A DNA stretch of 64,000 nucleotides, taken from Ramlibacter rhizophilus (GTDB lineage: Bacteria; Pseudomonadota; Gammaproteobacteria; Burkholderiales; Burkholderiaceae_C). The stretch lies in NCBI RefSeq assembly GCF_004681965.1, contig NZ_SMLL01000003.1:558001-622000 (forward strand). The letters are read 5' to 3'. Under the pieces are notes generated by a model that ran no database searches, was not told the DNA's origin, and saw only the letters and a program-made list of their open reading frames with translations. Positions 1 to 8,982 of the stretch are shown piece after piece (the first letter of the stretch is position 1; every line of letters starts with the position of its first letter). Position numbers and translations under genes: made by a program.

Positions 1-1073
1 AGCTGCTTGCCGCCCTTGCGGCCGTAAAAGACCCCAACACCGGCCTCGACTTCGTCAGCACCAAGGCCATCAAGAACCTGCGCGTCGAAGGCGGCAAGGC
101 GTCCTTCGACGTGGAGCTGGGCTACCCGGCCCGCAGCCAGGTGCCGGCGCTGCGCAATGCGCTCATCGCGGCCGCCCGGGGCGTGCCCGGCATCAGCGAG
201 GTCGCGGTGCAGGTCACGATGCGCGTGACCGCGCACGCCGTGCAGCGCGGCGTGCAGCTGCTGCCCAAGGTGAAGAACATCATCGCGGTGGCCTCGGGCA
301 AGGGCGGCGTGGGCAAGAGCACCACGGCCGCCAACCTGGCCCTGGCCCTGTCGGCCGAAGGAGCCAGCGTGGGCCTGCTCGACGCCGACATCTACGGCCC
401 CAGCCAGCCCATGATGATGGGCATCGAGGGTCGCCCCGAAAGCCCCGACGGCAAGACCATGGACCCGCTGGAGAACCATGGCGTGCAGGTCATGTCCATC
501 GGCTTCCTGGTCAACCAGGACGAAGCCATGATCTGGCGCGGCCCCATGGCCACCCAGGCGCTGGAGCAGTTGCTGCGCCAGACCAACTGGCGCGAGCTGG
601 ACTACCTCATCGTGGACCTGCCGCCCGGCACCGGCGACATCCAGCTCACGCTCTCGCAGCGCGTGCCCATGACCGGCGCGGTGATCGTCACCACGCCGCA
701 GGACATCGCCCTCCTGGACGCGCGCAAGGGCGTGGCCATGTTCGAGAAGGTGGGCGTGCCCATCCTGGGCCTGGTGGAAAACATGGCCGCGCACGTGTGC
801 AGCCAGTGCGGCCATGTGGAGCACATCTTCGGCGAGGGCGGCGGAAAGCGCTATGCGGCCGAGCGCGGCATCGATTACCTGGGCGCGCTGCCGCTGGACA
901 TGTCCATCCGCCTGCAGGCCGACGGCGGCAAGCCCACCGTGGTGGCCGACCCGGACGGCGCCATTGCGGCGCAGTACAAGGCGGTGGCGCGCCAGGTGGC
1001 GGTGAAGATCGCGGCCAAGGCCAAGGACTTCTCCTCGCGCTTTCCCACCATCACCGTCTCCAAGGACACCTGA
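1..1073 (+). CDS. apbC: ApbC/Mrp-type P-loop iron-sulfur carrier protein (5' end outside window)
   Basis: The reading frame is open from the left edge, so the true start lies upstream. The first codons give the end of a DUF59/MIP18-like domain, and a deviant Walker A motif GKGGVGKSTT follows, typical of the Mrp/NBP35 family. Further on are a Walker B-like segment ending DLPPGTGD and a CxxC pair (CSQCGH) that in this family bridges a 4Fe-4S cluster between two subunits. Family knowledge says these cytosolic ATPases carry Fe-S clusters to apo-proteins. The stop codon overlaps the start of the fused formate dehydrogenase beta gene (TGATG), so the two are probably co-transcribed. That is sensible because the following enzymes contain many Fe-S clusters. 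Confidence 0.93.
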   Translation, partial: LLAALAAVKDPNTGLDFVSTKAIKNLRVEGGKASFDVELGYPARSQVPALRNALIAAARGVPGISEVAVQVTMRVTAHAVQRGVQLLPKVKNIIAVASGKGGVGKSTTAANLALALSAEGASVGLLDADIYGPSQPMMMGIEGRPESPDGKTMDPLENHGVQVMSIGFLVNQDEAMIWRGPMATQALEQLLRQTNWRELDYLIVDLPPGTGDIQLTLSQRVPMTGAVIVTTPQDIALLDARKGVAMFEKVGVPILGLVENMAAHVCSQCGHVEHIFGEGGGKRYAAERGIDYLGALPLDMSIRLQADGGKPTVVADPDGAIAAQYKAVARQVAVKIAAKAKDFSSRFPTITVSKDT

Positions 1074-2818
1074 TGCAGCAATCGCCCGTCCGGCTGTTTC
1101 GCGGGGGCGATCGCACGGGGCGGCTCAAGGGCCGGCCGGTCGACGAGACAGCCCTGGAAGAGGTGCGCGCGCTGCTGGGGCCGGGTCCCCACGCACGCGA
1201 CCTGCTGATCGAGCACCTGCACGTCCTGAACGACCACTGGCACGGCCTGCACGAGCGGCACCTGGCCGCGCTCGCGCGCGAGATGAACCTGCCCATGGCC
1301 GAGGTGTTCGAGGTCGCGAGCTTCTACCACCACTTCGACATCCTGCGCGCGGGGGAAGAGGGCGCGGCGCTGACGGTGCGGGTGTGTGACGGCTTGCCCT
1401 GTGAGATGGCAGGCGCGCGCTCGCTCCTGGATCGCCTCCCGGCGCTCCTGGGGCCTTCGGTGCGCGTGGTGGCGGCGCCGTGCATCGGGCGCTGCGAGCA
1501 GGCGCCGGCGGCCCTGGTGGGGCAGGAGGCGGTGGGGCAGGCGAGTGTGGAGAAGATCGCGGCTTTCGTGGGGGGCAGCCCCCAGCCTGGCCCTCCCCCA
1601 GAGGGGGAGGGGACGCATCCACTCCCTCCCCCTCTGGGGGAGGGCAGGGGTGGGGGCCCGCGCGCCAACCCTATCCTCTACACCGCCTACCGTGCCCAAG
1701 GCGGCTACCGCCTGGCCACCGCGCTTGCCCGAGGCGAGCGCGACCCCGAGTCCATCCTCGCCACCCTCGACCACGCCGGCCTGCGGGGCCTGGGCGGTGC
1801 CGGCTTTCCCGCCGCGCGCAAGTGGCGCATCGTGCGCGAGCAGCCCGCGCCGCGGCTCATGGCCGTGAACATCGACGAGGGCGAACCCGGCACCTTCAAG
1901 GACCGCCATTACCTGGAGCGCGACCCGCACCGCTTCCTCGAAGGCATGCTGGTGGCGGCCCGCGTGGTGGGCTGCGACGCCGTCTACATCTACCTGCGCG
2001 ACGAATACCACGCCTGCCGGCAGCTGCTGCAGGCCGAGATCGCCGCCTTGCAGGCCGACCCGCCTTGTCCGCTGCCGGCCATCCACCTGCGCCGCGGCGC
2101 GGGCGCCTACATCTGCGGCGAGGAGTCGGCCATGATCGAGAGCATCGAGGGCAAGCGCGGCGAGCCGCGCCTGCGACCGCCCTACATCGCGCAGCTCGGC
2201 CTGTTCGGGCGGCCCACGCTGGAACACAACTTCGAGACGCTGTACTGGGTGCGCGAGCTCGTCGAGCGCGGACCCGACTGGTTCGCCCGCCAGGGCCGGC
2301 ACGGCCGCCAGGGCCTGCGCTCCTTCAGCGTGAGCGGCCGCGTGCGCGAGCCCGGCGTCAAGCTGGCGCCGGCCGGCATCACGCTGCGCGAACTCATCGA
2401 CGAATACTGCGGCGGCATGGCCGAGGGGCACACGCTCTACGGCTACCTGCCCGGTGGAGCATCCGGCGGCATCCTGCCGGCGGCGCTGGCCGACGTGCCG
2501 CTGGACTTCGACACGCTCCAGCCGCATGGCGCCTTCATCGGCTCGGCCGCGGTCATCGTCCTGGGGCACCACGACCGGGCCCGTGACGCCGCGCTCAACA
2601 TGATGCGGTTCTTCGCCCACGAGAGCTGCGGCCAGTGCACGCCCTGCCGCGTCGGCACCGCCAAGGCCGCCGTGCTGATGGAGGCGCCGCAGTGGGACGA
2701 TGCCACGCTGGGCGACCTCGCCGAGGTCATGGCCGAGGCCAGCATCTGCGGCCTGGGCCAGGCCGCGCCCAACCCGATTCGCTGCGTGCAACGCTACTTT
2801 CCCCATGAAATCGCCTGA
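1073..2818 (+). CDS. fdsB: NAD-linked formate dehydrogenase beta subunit, NuoE-NuoF fusion
   Basis: This 581-residue protein joins two diaphorase modules. Residues 1 to about 165 are NuoE-like, with the four 2Fe-2S cysteines (CDGLPC, then CIGRC). Residues from about 200 are NuoF-like, with the FMN loop GLGGAGFPAARKW, the NAD-binding GAGAYICGEES segment and the 4Fe-4S motif CGQCTPC plus a later Cys. It should pass electrons from formate to NAD+ in the cytoplasm together with the next gene. The linker between the modules is Pro/Gly-rich low-complexity sequence encoded by a palindromic repeat that looks inserted in frame. The start ATG overlaps the apbC stop, and the end overlaps the alpha-subunit start by 14 nt. 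A NuoF subunit of an unrelated oxidoreductase is less likely given the alpha subunit next door. Confidence 0.92.
   Translation: MQQSPVRLFRGGDRTGRLKGRPVDETALEEVRALLGPGPHARDLLIEHLHVLNDHWHGLHERHLAALAREMNLPMAEVFEVASFYHHFDILRAGEEGAALTVRVCDGLPCEMAGARSLLDRLPALLGPSVRVVAAPCIGRCEQAPAALVGQEAVGQASVEKIAAFVGGSPQPGPPPEGEGTHPLPPPLGEGRGGGPRANPILYTAYRAQGGYRLATALARGERDPESILATLDHAGLRGLGGAGFPAARKWRIVREQPAPRLMAVNIDEGEPGTFKDRHYLERDPHRFLEGMLVAARVVGCDAVYIYLRDEYHACRQLLQAEIAALQADPPCPLPAIHLRRGAGAYICGEESAMIESIEGKRGEPRLRPPYIAQLGLFGRPTLEHNFETLYWVRELVERGPDWFARQGRHGRQGLRSFSVSGRVREPGVKLAPAGITLRELIDEYCGGMAEGHTLYGYLPGGASGGILPAALADVPLDFDTLQPHGAFIGSAAVIVLGHHDRARDAALNMMRFFAHESCGQCTPCRVGTAKAAVLMEAPQWDDATLGDLAEVMAEASICGLGQAAPNPIRCVQRYFPHEIA
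1580..1656. repeat. Palindromic repeat pair inserted in frame in the NuoE-NuoF linker
   Basis: Two copies of a GC-rich palindrome face each other: a CCCTCCCCCAGAGGGGGAGG core at 1591-1610 and its reverse complement at about 1625-1644. Their outer flanks are also imperfectly complementary, so the whole segment can fold into a long hairpin. It is translated as a Pro/Gly/Glu-rich linker with no frameshift. The arrangement resembles bacterial REP/BIME elements, which are normally intergenic. Confidence 0.8.
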
Positions 2819-5756
2819 CCTGCCCCTCGTCTCCTTCCGCCTGGACGGCCAAGACGTGCAGGCCCTGCAGGGCGAAACCATCCTGCAGGCCGCCGAGCGC
2901 GTGGGCGTGGAGATTCCGCGCCTGTGCTTCACCCAAGGCATGCGCGCCGATGGCAACTGCCGCGCCTGCGTGGTGGAGATCGCCGGCGAGCGGGTACTGG
3001 CGCCCAGTTGCTGCCGCATCGTGACGCCCGGCATGGAGGTGCAGGCGCGCAGCGAGCGGGCGCTCAAGAGCCAGAAGATGGTGCTGGAGCTGCTGCTGGC
3101 GGATGTGCCGGCGCGGGGCTTCAAGTGGAACGATGGCGCGGGCCCTTCGACAGGCTCTGGGCGAACGGATTCCTCGCTTCTTCGAACACCCGCTTCCTCC
3201 GTTCGGGCTGAGCCTGTCGAAGCCCAGTCAGCCGGCCAGTCTTTGGAAGCGGGCCCTTCGACGGGCTCAGGGCGAACGGATCCATCGCTCCTTCCCCCCG
3301 GCCAGCATGGCGAGCTGAGCGCCTGGGCCGCGCGCCTGGGCGTCCAGCCCCGACCGGCGCTGAAGGCGCTCGAGCGCACCCAGCCCGCGCCCGACCTCTC
3401 CCACCCGGCCATGGCCGTCAACCTCGACGCCTGCATCCAGTGCACGCGCTGCGTGCGCGCCTGCCGCGAGGTGCAGGTCAACGACGTCATCGGCTTCGCC
3501 GGCCGGGGCGCCGAGGCGCGGATCGTCTTCGACCTGGAGGACCCCATGGGCGCGAGCACCTGCGTGGCCTGCGGCGAATGCGTGCAGGCCTGCCCCACGG
3601 GCGCGCTCATGCCCAAGACCCTGCTCGGCTCCCAGCAGGTCGATCGCGAGGTAGCCTCTGTCTGCCCCTTCTGCGGCGTCGGCTGCCAGATCAGCTACAA
3701 GGTGCGGGACGAGAAGATCGTGGCCGTGGACGGCCGCGACGGACCCGCCAACCATGGCCGCCTGTGCGTCAAGGGCCGCTTCGGCTGGGACTATGCCCAC
3801 CACCCGCAGCGCCTGACCGTGCCCCTGATCCGGCGCGAGGGCGTGCCCAAGGACCCGTACGCGCTGCCGCCCGCCGGCCCCGATGCGCTCGCCGCCACCT
3901 TCCGCGAAGCGAGCTGGGACGAGGCCCTGGACTTCGCCGCCGGCCGCTTGAAAGCGCTGCGCGACACGCACGGCGCCCGCGCGCTCGCCGGCTTCGGCTC
4001 GGCCAAGGGCACCAACGAAGAGGCCTACCTGTTCCAGAAGCTGGTGCGCACGGGCTTTGGCAGCAACAACGTGGACCACTGCACGCGCCTGTGCCATGCC
4101 TCCAGCGTGGCGGCGCTGCTCGAAGGCGTGGGCTCGGGCGCGGTGAGCAATCCGGTGGCCGACGTGGCCGAGGCCGAGCTGGTCCTCGTCATCGGTGCCA
4201 ACCCGACCTCCAACCACCCGGTGGCCGCCACCTGGATGAAGAACGCGGCCCGCGCCGGCACGAAGATCGTGCTGGCCGATCCGCGCGTGACAGACCTGGG
4301 CCGGCACGCCTGGCGCACGCTGCAGTTCCGCGCGGACACCGACGTCGCCCTGCTCAACGCGATGATCCACACCGTCATCGCCGAAGGGCTGGCCGACCAG
4401 GCCTTCATCGAGGCCCGCGCCAGCAACTTCGAGGCGCTGAAGGCTTCCGTTGCGGCCTTCACGCCCGAGGCCATGGAACCCGTCTGCGGCGTGCCGGCAG
4501 CCACCATCCGCGAAGTCGCCCGCGCCTTCGCCGCCGCGCGCAGCGCCATGATCCTGTGGGGCATGGGCGTGAGCCAGCACGTTCACGGCACCGACAACGC
4601 ACGCTGCCTCATCGCCCTGTGCGCCGTCACCGGCCAGATCGGCAAGCCCGGCAGCGGCCTGCATCCCCTGCGCGGGCAGAACAACGTGCAGGGCGCGAGC
4701 GACGCGGGACTCATCCCCATGATGCTGCCCAACTACCAGCGCGTGGACAACGCGGCGGCGCGCACCTGGTTCCAGGACTTCTGGGGCACGACGCTGGACC
4801 CGGAACCCGGCTACACCGTGGTCGAGATCATGGACAAGGCGCTCGCGCCCGACGCCGATCCGCACAAGGTGCGCGGCATGTACGTGCAGGGCGAGAACCC
4901 GGCCATGAGCGACCCCGACCTGAACCACGCGCGCGAGGCCCTCGCGGCGCTGGAGCACCTGGTCGTGCAGGACATCTTCATGACCGAGACGGCTTGGTTG
5001 GCCGACGTGGTGCTCCCGGCCACGGCCTGGCCCGAGAAGACCGGTACCGTCACCAACACCGACCGCACCGTGCAGCTCGGCCGCCAGGCCATCGAGCCGC
5101 CCGGCGACGCCCGGCCCGACCTGTGGCTGATCCAGCAGGTCGCCCGCCGCATGGGCCTGGCCTGGCACTACGAAGGCGAGCACGCCGGCGTGGCCGCCGT
5201 GTACGAGGAGATGCGCCAGGCCATGCACGGCGCCATTGCCGGCATCGGCTGGGAGCGCCTGCAGCGCGAGGGCAGCGTGACCTACCCGTGCCTGGCCGAG
5301 GACGACCCGGGCCAGCCCATCGTCTTCACCGACCGCTTCCCCACCGAGGACGGCCGCGTGCGGCTGGTGCCGACGCAACTCGTGCCCGCCGACGAGCGGC
5401 CCGACCCGGACTACCCGCTGGTGCTGATCACCGGCCGCCAGCTCGAACACTGGCACACCGGCAGCATGACCCGGCGCAGTTTCGTGCTGGACGCCATCGA
5501 GCCGGTGCCCACGGTGGCCCTCAACGGGCGCGAGCTGGCGCGGCGCGGCCTGGTAGCGGGCCAGCCGGCCACGGTGCAGTCGCGCCGGGGGGAAGTCCGC
5601 TGCCATGTGCGCCGCGACGACGGCACGCCCGACGGCGCGGTGTTCATGGCCTTCGCCTATGCCGAGGCGGCCGCCAACCTGCTGACCAACGCGGCGCTGG
5701 ACCCCTTCGGCAAAATTCCCGAGTTCAAGTACTGCGCGGTGCGCCTTCTGCCATGA
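2805..5756 (+). CDS. fdsA: NAD-linked formate dehydrogenase alpha (molybdenum) subunit
   Basis: A 983-residue catalytic subunit of a soluble formate dehydrogenase. An N-terminal 2Fe-2S ferredoxin fold (cysteines in RLCFTQ, GNCRAC and PSCC) is followed by two 4Fe-4S motifs (CIQCTRCVRAC and CVACGECVQAC). Next is the molybdopterin domain with its own 4Fe-4S site starting CPFCGVGC. The proposed Mo-ligating residue is the Cys in CTRLCHASS, with its neighbouring His, so this is a cysteine and not a selenocysteine enzyme. I see no HxxxCxxCxxxxxC motif between the ferredoxin parts. Residues about 112-165 are encoded by translated palindromic repeats. The start is chosen because it overlaps the beta gene by 14 nt in a tight operon. 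The end overlaps the next gene by 4 nt. Confidence 0.95.
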   Translation: MKSPDLPLVSFRLDGQDVQALQGETILQAAERVGVEIPRLCFTQGMRADGNCRACVVEIAGERVLAPSCCRIVTPGMEVQARSERALKSQKMVLELLLADVPARGFKWNDGAGPSTGSGRTDSSLLRTPASSVRAEPVEAQSAGQSLEAGPSTGSGRTDPSLLPPGQHGELSAWAARLGVQPRPALKALERTQPAPDLSHPAMAVNLDACIQCTRCVRACREVQVNDVIGFAGRGAEARIVFDLEDPMGASTCVACGECVQACPTGALMPKTLLGSQQVDREVASVCPFCGVGCQISYKVRDEKIVAVDGRDGPANHGRLCVKGRFGWDYAHHPQRLTVPLIRREGVPKDPYALPPAGPDALAATFREASWDEALDFAAGRLKALRDTHGARALAGFGSAKGTNEEAYLFQKLVRTGFGSNNVDHCTRLCHASSVAALLEGVGSGAVSNPVADVAEAELVLVIGANPTSNHPVAATWMKNAARAGTKIVLADPRVTDLGRHAWRTLQFRADTDVALLNAMIHTVIAEGLADQAFIEARASNFEALKASVAAFTPEAMEPVCGVPAATIREVARAFAAARSAMILWGMGVSQHVHGTDNARCLIALCAVTGQIGKPGSGLHPLRGQNNVQGASDAGLIPMMLPNYQRVDNAAARTWFQDFWGTTLDPEPGYTVVEIMDKALAPDADPHKVRGMYVQGENPAMSDPDLNHAREALAALEHLVVQDIFMTETAWLADVVLPATAWPEKTGTVTNTDRTVQLGRQAIEPPGDARPDLWLIQQVARRMGLAWHYEGEHAGVAAVYEEMRQAMHGAIAGIGWERLQREGSVTYPCLAEDDPGQPIVFTDRFPTEDGRVRLVPTQLVPADERPDPDYPLVLITGRQLEHWHTGSMTRRSFVLDAIEPVPTVALNGRELARRGLVAGQPATVQSRRGEVRCHVRRDDGTPDGAVFMAFAYAEAAANLLTNAALDPFGKIPEFKYCAVRLLP
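3140..3281. repeat. Three REP-like palindromes translated inside fdsA
   Basis: Three copies of a 26-30 nt element occur: forward at 3140-3169, inverted at 3199-3226, and forward at 3251-3281. Their core is CCCTTCGACAGGCTC and its reverse complement GAGCCTGTCGAAG. They are read through in frame, giving the peptides GPSTGSGRTD (twice) and SVRAEPVEA. The element is of the kind often scattered between genes in proteobacteria. Here it lies in the loop between the 2Fe-2S domain and the first 4Fe-4S motif. Confidence 0.88.
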
Positions 5757-6301
5757 CTGAACGTCCCAAGCTCCAGGTCGCGGTGGTGATGCGCCGCGAG
5801 AAGATTGACAACCGCTGGCAGCCCTGGCGCTGGGTGCTGGATGCGGTCGTTCCGCAGGAAGACCGCTTCGGCGCCGAGCCGCGCCTCTTGCGCGAGGACG
5901 CGGGCGAGGCGCTGTGGCTGCATCCCGGCTTCGAGGTGGAGCTGTTCCGCGACGACGCCGAAGGCTACTACCTCAATGCCAGCTCGCCCGCGCCCTGCTG
6001 GTTCGTGCTGTGGCGCATGGAGGAAACGCCCACCGTGGCCGACGAGCCCATCGCCCGCCCGGCCATCGTCACCCTGAGCTACCACGACGCCGGCCGCTGG
6101 CTGGATGCGCAGGAGACGGTGGAGAACGTGCCCGCGCCGCCCGAGGTGGTGGCGCTGATGCGCGAGTTCGTCGAGGCCCACTACGTGCCCGAGCCCAAGC
6201 GGCGCAAGCGCCCCGAGAGCTTCAAGCCCCTGCAGGACCGCTTCGGCAACCCGGTCTCGGTCAGCACGGACAAGGTGCGGGGAGGTGGCGGCCATGGCTG
6301 A
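5753..6301 (+). CDS. DUF3305 family protein
   Basis: A 182-residue protein whose sequence (KLQVAVVMRRE near the start and WRWVLDAV soon after) matches my memory of the DUF3305 family. That family is found beside formate dehydrogenase genes in beta- and alphaproteobacteria. No catalytic motif, signal peptide or membrane segment is visible, so it is probably cytoplasmic. The start overlaps the fdsA stop (ATGA), and the end overlaps the next gene by a few nucleotides, so translation is coupled. The exact role is unknown. Its neighbours suggest a part in assembling or maturing a formate dehydrogenase. Confidence 0.85.
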   Translation: MTERPKLQVAVVMRREKIDNRWQPWRWVLDAVVPQEDRFGAEPRLLREDAGEALWLHPGFEVELFRDDAEGYYLNASSPAPCWFVLWRMEETPTVADEPIARPAIVTLSYHDAGRWLDAQETVENVPAPPEVVALMREFVEAHYVPEPKRRKRPESFKPLQDRFGNPVSVSTDKVRGGGGHG

Positions 6302-6965
6302 TGGATTCCTCGGGCGCTGGGCGCGCCGCAAGCTGGACGTGCAGCAGGGCAAGCCGGTCGAGCCCGATCCGGAGCCGCCGGTTGCGGCGCTGTCGCCGCG
6401 GCCGTCGGAGCTGCCCGTGCCGCCCGCCGCCGCGCCGGAGGCGAAACCGGCCGAGCCCACCGACGAGCGCCCGCCCGCGCCGCCCCCGCCCACCCTGGAG
6501 GACGTTGCCGCCCTTACGCCGGACGACGACTTCAGCCGCTTCGTCGCCTCGGACGTGGCGCCGGACGTGAAGAACGCCGCCGTGAAGAAGCTCTTCGCCG
6601 ACCCGCACTTCAACCTGATGGACGGCCTGGACGTCTATATCGACGACTACTCCAAACCCGATCCGCTGCCCGAGTCCATGTTGCGCGACCTGGCGAGCGC
6701 GGAGTTCCTCGGCCTCTTCCGCGAGGAAAAAGACACGCATCCCGACGTGGCCGCGCCGGCCGGCGGGACAAGGGAAGCTGCCGATGCGCAGGTCGGGCAA
6801 ACCGTGGCACAGTCGCAGCCGCCCGAAGAGACCCCCAGCCAAGGCGTGAACGCCGAAGACGGCCGCCCCGCATCCGAACGCCCGAGCCACCATGCCGACC
6901 CTGATCTGCGACTGCAACAAGACCATGCCCCTGGACCCGAAGGTCCTGGGCCAGGCCCTCGGTGA
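6294..6965 (+). CDS. DUF3306 family protein
   Basis: The protein begins MADGFLGRWARRKLDV. A Pro/Ala-rich spacer follows, and then a conserved block (DDDFSRFVASDVAPDVKNAA, then KKLFADPHFNLMDGLDVYIDDY) that I associate with DUF3306, a partner of DUF3305 in formate dehydrogenase loci. The ATG was preferred over a GTG nine bases upstream because GGAGGTGG stands just before it. The C-terminal tail after the conserved block is low complexity, and its last 74 nt overlap the next gene in another frame, which is unusually long for a translationally coupled pair. Function unknown. Confidence 0.83.
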   Translation: MADGFLGRWARRKLDVQQGKPVEPDPEPPVAALSPRPSELPVPPAAAPEAKPAEPTDERPPAPPPPTLEDVAALTPDDDFSRFVASDVAPDVKNAAVKKLFADPHFNLMDGLDVYIDDYSKPDPLPESMLRDLASAEFLGLFREEKDTHPDVAAPAGGTREAADAQVGQTVAQSQPPEETPSQGVNAEDGRPASERPSHHADPDLRLQQDHAPGPEGPGPGPR

Positions 6966-8982
6966 GGACCTGACGCTCCACTCCACCCTGTGCCGGCGCG
7001 AGGCCGGCGCCTTCCAGCAGGCCCTGCGCGGCGGCAGCGAGCTGGTCGTCGCCTGCACGCAGGAGCAGCGCCTGTTCGCCGAGCTCGCCGAGCAGACCGA
7101 GGGCGTGGGCTGGGTGCCGCTCAAGTTCGTCAACATCCGCGAGACCGGCGGCTGGAGCCGTGACGCCTGGCAGGCCGCGCCCAAGATGGCCGCGCTGCTG
7201 GCCGCCGCGCGCCTGCCGGAGCCGGAGCCCGTGGCCACGGTGAGCTACAGGAGCGAAGGGCGGCTGCTCGTGATCGGTCCGCTGGAGGCGGCCGAGAAGA
7301 TTGCCGCCAGCGTGGCCGACGTGCTGCAGGTCACGGTCTTTTCCACCGGCGGCAGTGGGGCGCAGGAGCGCCGCTGGCCGGTGCTGTCCGGCCGCGTGGA
7401 CCGCGTGAGCGGCTGGCTGGGCGCCTTCGAGCTGGCCTTCACCCAGGACAACCCCATCGACCTGGACCTGTGCACGCGCTGCAACGCCTGCATCGAAGCC
7501 TGTCCGGAAGGCGCCATCGGCTTCGACTACCAGGTCCGCCTGGATGCCTGCACCGGGCACCGCGCCTGCGTGAAGGCCTGCGAGGCGGCCGGCGCCATCG
7601 ACTTCACCCGCGACGCCCGCAGCGACACGCAGGCCTTCGACCTGGTGCTGGACCTGCGCCCGCAGCCGGCCATGCTGCGCCACGCGCTGCCCCAGGGCTA
7701 CCTGCATCTGCCTCCGGACAGCGCCCCCGAGGTGCGCCTGGCGGCCGTGCTGCGCCTGCGCGAGCTGGTGGGCGAGTTCGAGAAGCCCAAGTTCTTCGCC
7801 TACAAGCAGAAGCTGTGCGCCCACAGCCGCAACGAGACGGTGGGCTGCCAGGCCTGCATCGACATCTGCTCGGCCGAGGCCATCTCCAGCGACAAGTCGC
7901 GCCAGCAGGTCAAGGTCAATCCCAATCTGTGCGTGGGCTGCGGCGCCTGCACCACCGTGTGCCCCACGGGCGCCATGAGCTACAGCTACCCGCGCCCGAA
8001 CGAGCAGGGCGACAAGCTGCGCGCCTTGCTGTCCACGTATGCGAAGAGCGGCGGCCGTGATGCCGTCCTGCTGCTGCACAGCCAGGAAGCCGGCCGCCTC
8101 ATGGTCGAGGAACTCGGCCGCGCCGCGCGCGTGGGCACGGCCCAGGGCGTGCCGGCCAACGTGATCCCCGTGCCCCTGTGGCACGTGGCCAGCACGGGCC
8201 TTGAGCTGTGGCTCACGGCCGTGGCCGGCGGTGCGCGGCACATCGCGGTGCTGGCCACGAGCGAGGAGGCGCCGCAGTACCTGGACGCGCTGCGCCAGCA
8301 GATGGACGTGGCGCAGGCCCTGCTCGAAGGCCTGGGCTATGCCGGCACGCACCTGTCACTCCTGCGCTGCGCGCATCCGAGCGACCTGGACCAGGAACTG
8401 CAGCTGGTCACGCGCCGCCTGGGCGCCGTGCCGGCGACCCCGGCGCGCCATGCCGTCTCCGGCGACAAGCGTGCCACGCTGGAGCTGGCGCTGGACCACC
8501 TGGTCGAACAGGCGCGCGTGCGGCCCGAGGTGATCGCCCTCCCGGCGGTCGGCTCGCCGCTCGGAACCATCGCGGTGGACAAGGACAAGTGCACGCTCTG
8601 CATGAGCTGCGTAGGCGCCTGCCCGGCCAGTGCCCTGCAGGACAACACCGAGCTGCCGCAGCTGAAGTTCATCGAGAAGAACTGCGTGCAGTGCGGCCTG
8701 TGCGCCACGACCTGCCCCGAGGACGCCATCTCGCTCACGCCGCGCCTGCTGCTCACGCCCGAGCGCCGCCAGCCGCGCGTGCTGAACGAAACCCAGCCCT
8801 ATGGCTGCGTGCGCTGCGGCAAGCCCTTCGGCACCCTCAAGGCCATCGAAGCCATGCTGGGCAAGCTCTCCGGCCACAGCATGTTCCAGGGCGCGGCGCT
8901 GGAGCGCCTGAAGATGTGCGGCGATTGTCGCGTGGTCGACATCTACTCCGCCGAGAACGAAGCCAAGATCACCGACCTATGA
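6892..8982 (+). CDS. Multi-cluster 4Fe-4S ferredoxin-like protein of formate dehydrogenase loci
   Basis: A 696-residue protein with several 4Fe-4S motifs: CTRCNACIEACPEG at about residue 195, CVGCGACTTVCPTG at about 345, CTLCMSCVGACPAS at about 565 and CVQCGLCATTCPED at about 600. Extra cysteines (CQACIDICS, CVRCGKPF, CGDC) suggest still more cofactor or zinc sites. No transmembrane segment is evident, so it is likely a cytoplasmic electron carrier. Family members commonly sit with DUF3305, DUF3306 and TorD genes next to periplasmic formate dehydrogenases, but the electron partner is not known to me. The start codon lies inside the DUF3306 gene, and the stop overlaps the TorD start (ATGA). 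Confidence 0.85.
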   Translation: MPTLICDCNKTMPLDPKVLGQALGEDLTLHSTLCRREAGAFQQALRGGSELVVACTQEQRLFAELAEQTEGVGWVPLKFVNIRETGGWSRDAWQAAPKMAALLAAARLPEPEPVATVSYRSEGRLLVIGPLEAAEKIAASVADVLQVTVFSTGGSGAQERRWPVLSGRVDRVSGWLGAFELAFTQDNPIDLDLCTRCNACIEACPEGAIGFDYQVRLDACTGHRACVKACEAAGAIDFTRDARSDTQAFDLVLDLRPQPAMLRHALPQGYLHLPPDSAPEVRLAAVLRLRELVGEFEKPKFFAYKQKLCAHSRNETVGCQACIDICSAEAISSDKSRQQVKVNPNLCVGCGACTTVCPTGAMSYSYPRPNEQGDKLRALLSTYAKSGGRDAVLLLHSQEAGRLMVEELGRAARVGTAQGVPANVIPVPLWHVASTGLELWLTAVAGGARHIAVLATSEEAPQYLDALRQQMDVAQALLEGLGYAGTHLSLLRCAHPSDLDQELQLVTRRLGAVPATPARHAVSGDKRATLELALDHLVEQARVRPEVIALPAVGSPLGTIAVDKDKCTLCMSCVGACPASALQDNTELPQLKFIEKNCVQCGLCATTCPEDAISLTPRLLLTPERRQPRVLNETQPYGCVRCGKPFGTLKAIEAMLGKLSGHSMFQGAALERLKMCGDCRVVDIYSAENEAKITDL

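Noticed and set aside
875-3616. A 913-codon minus-strand frame across apbC, fdsB and fdsA
   Set aside because: It spans three well-supported plus-strand genes and encodes no recognisable domain. Its length comes from the lack of stops in GC-rich DNA.
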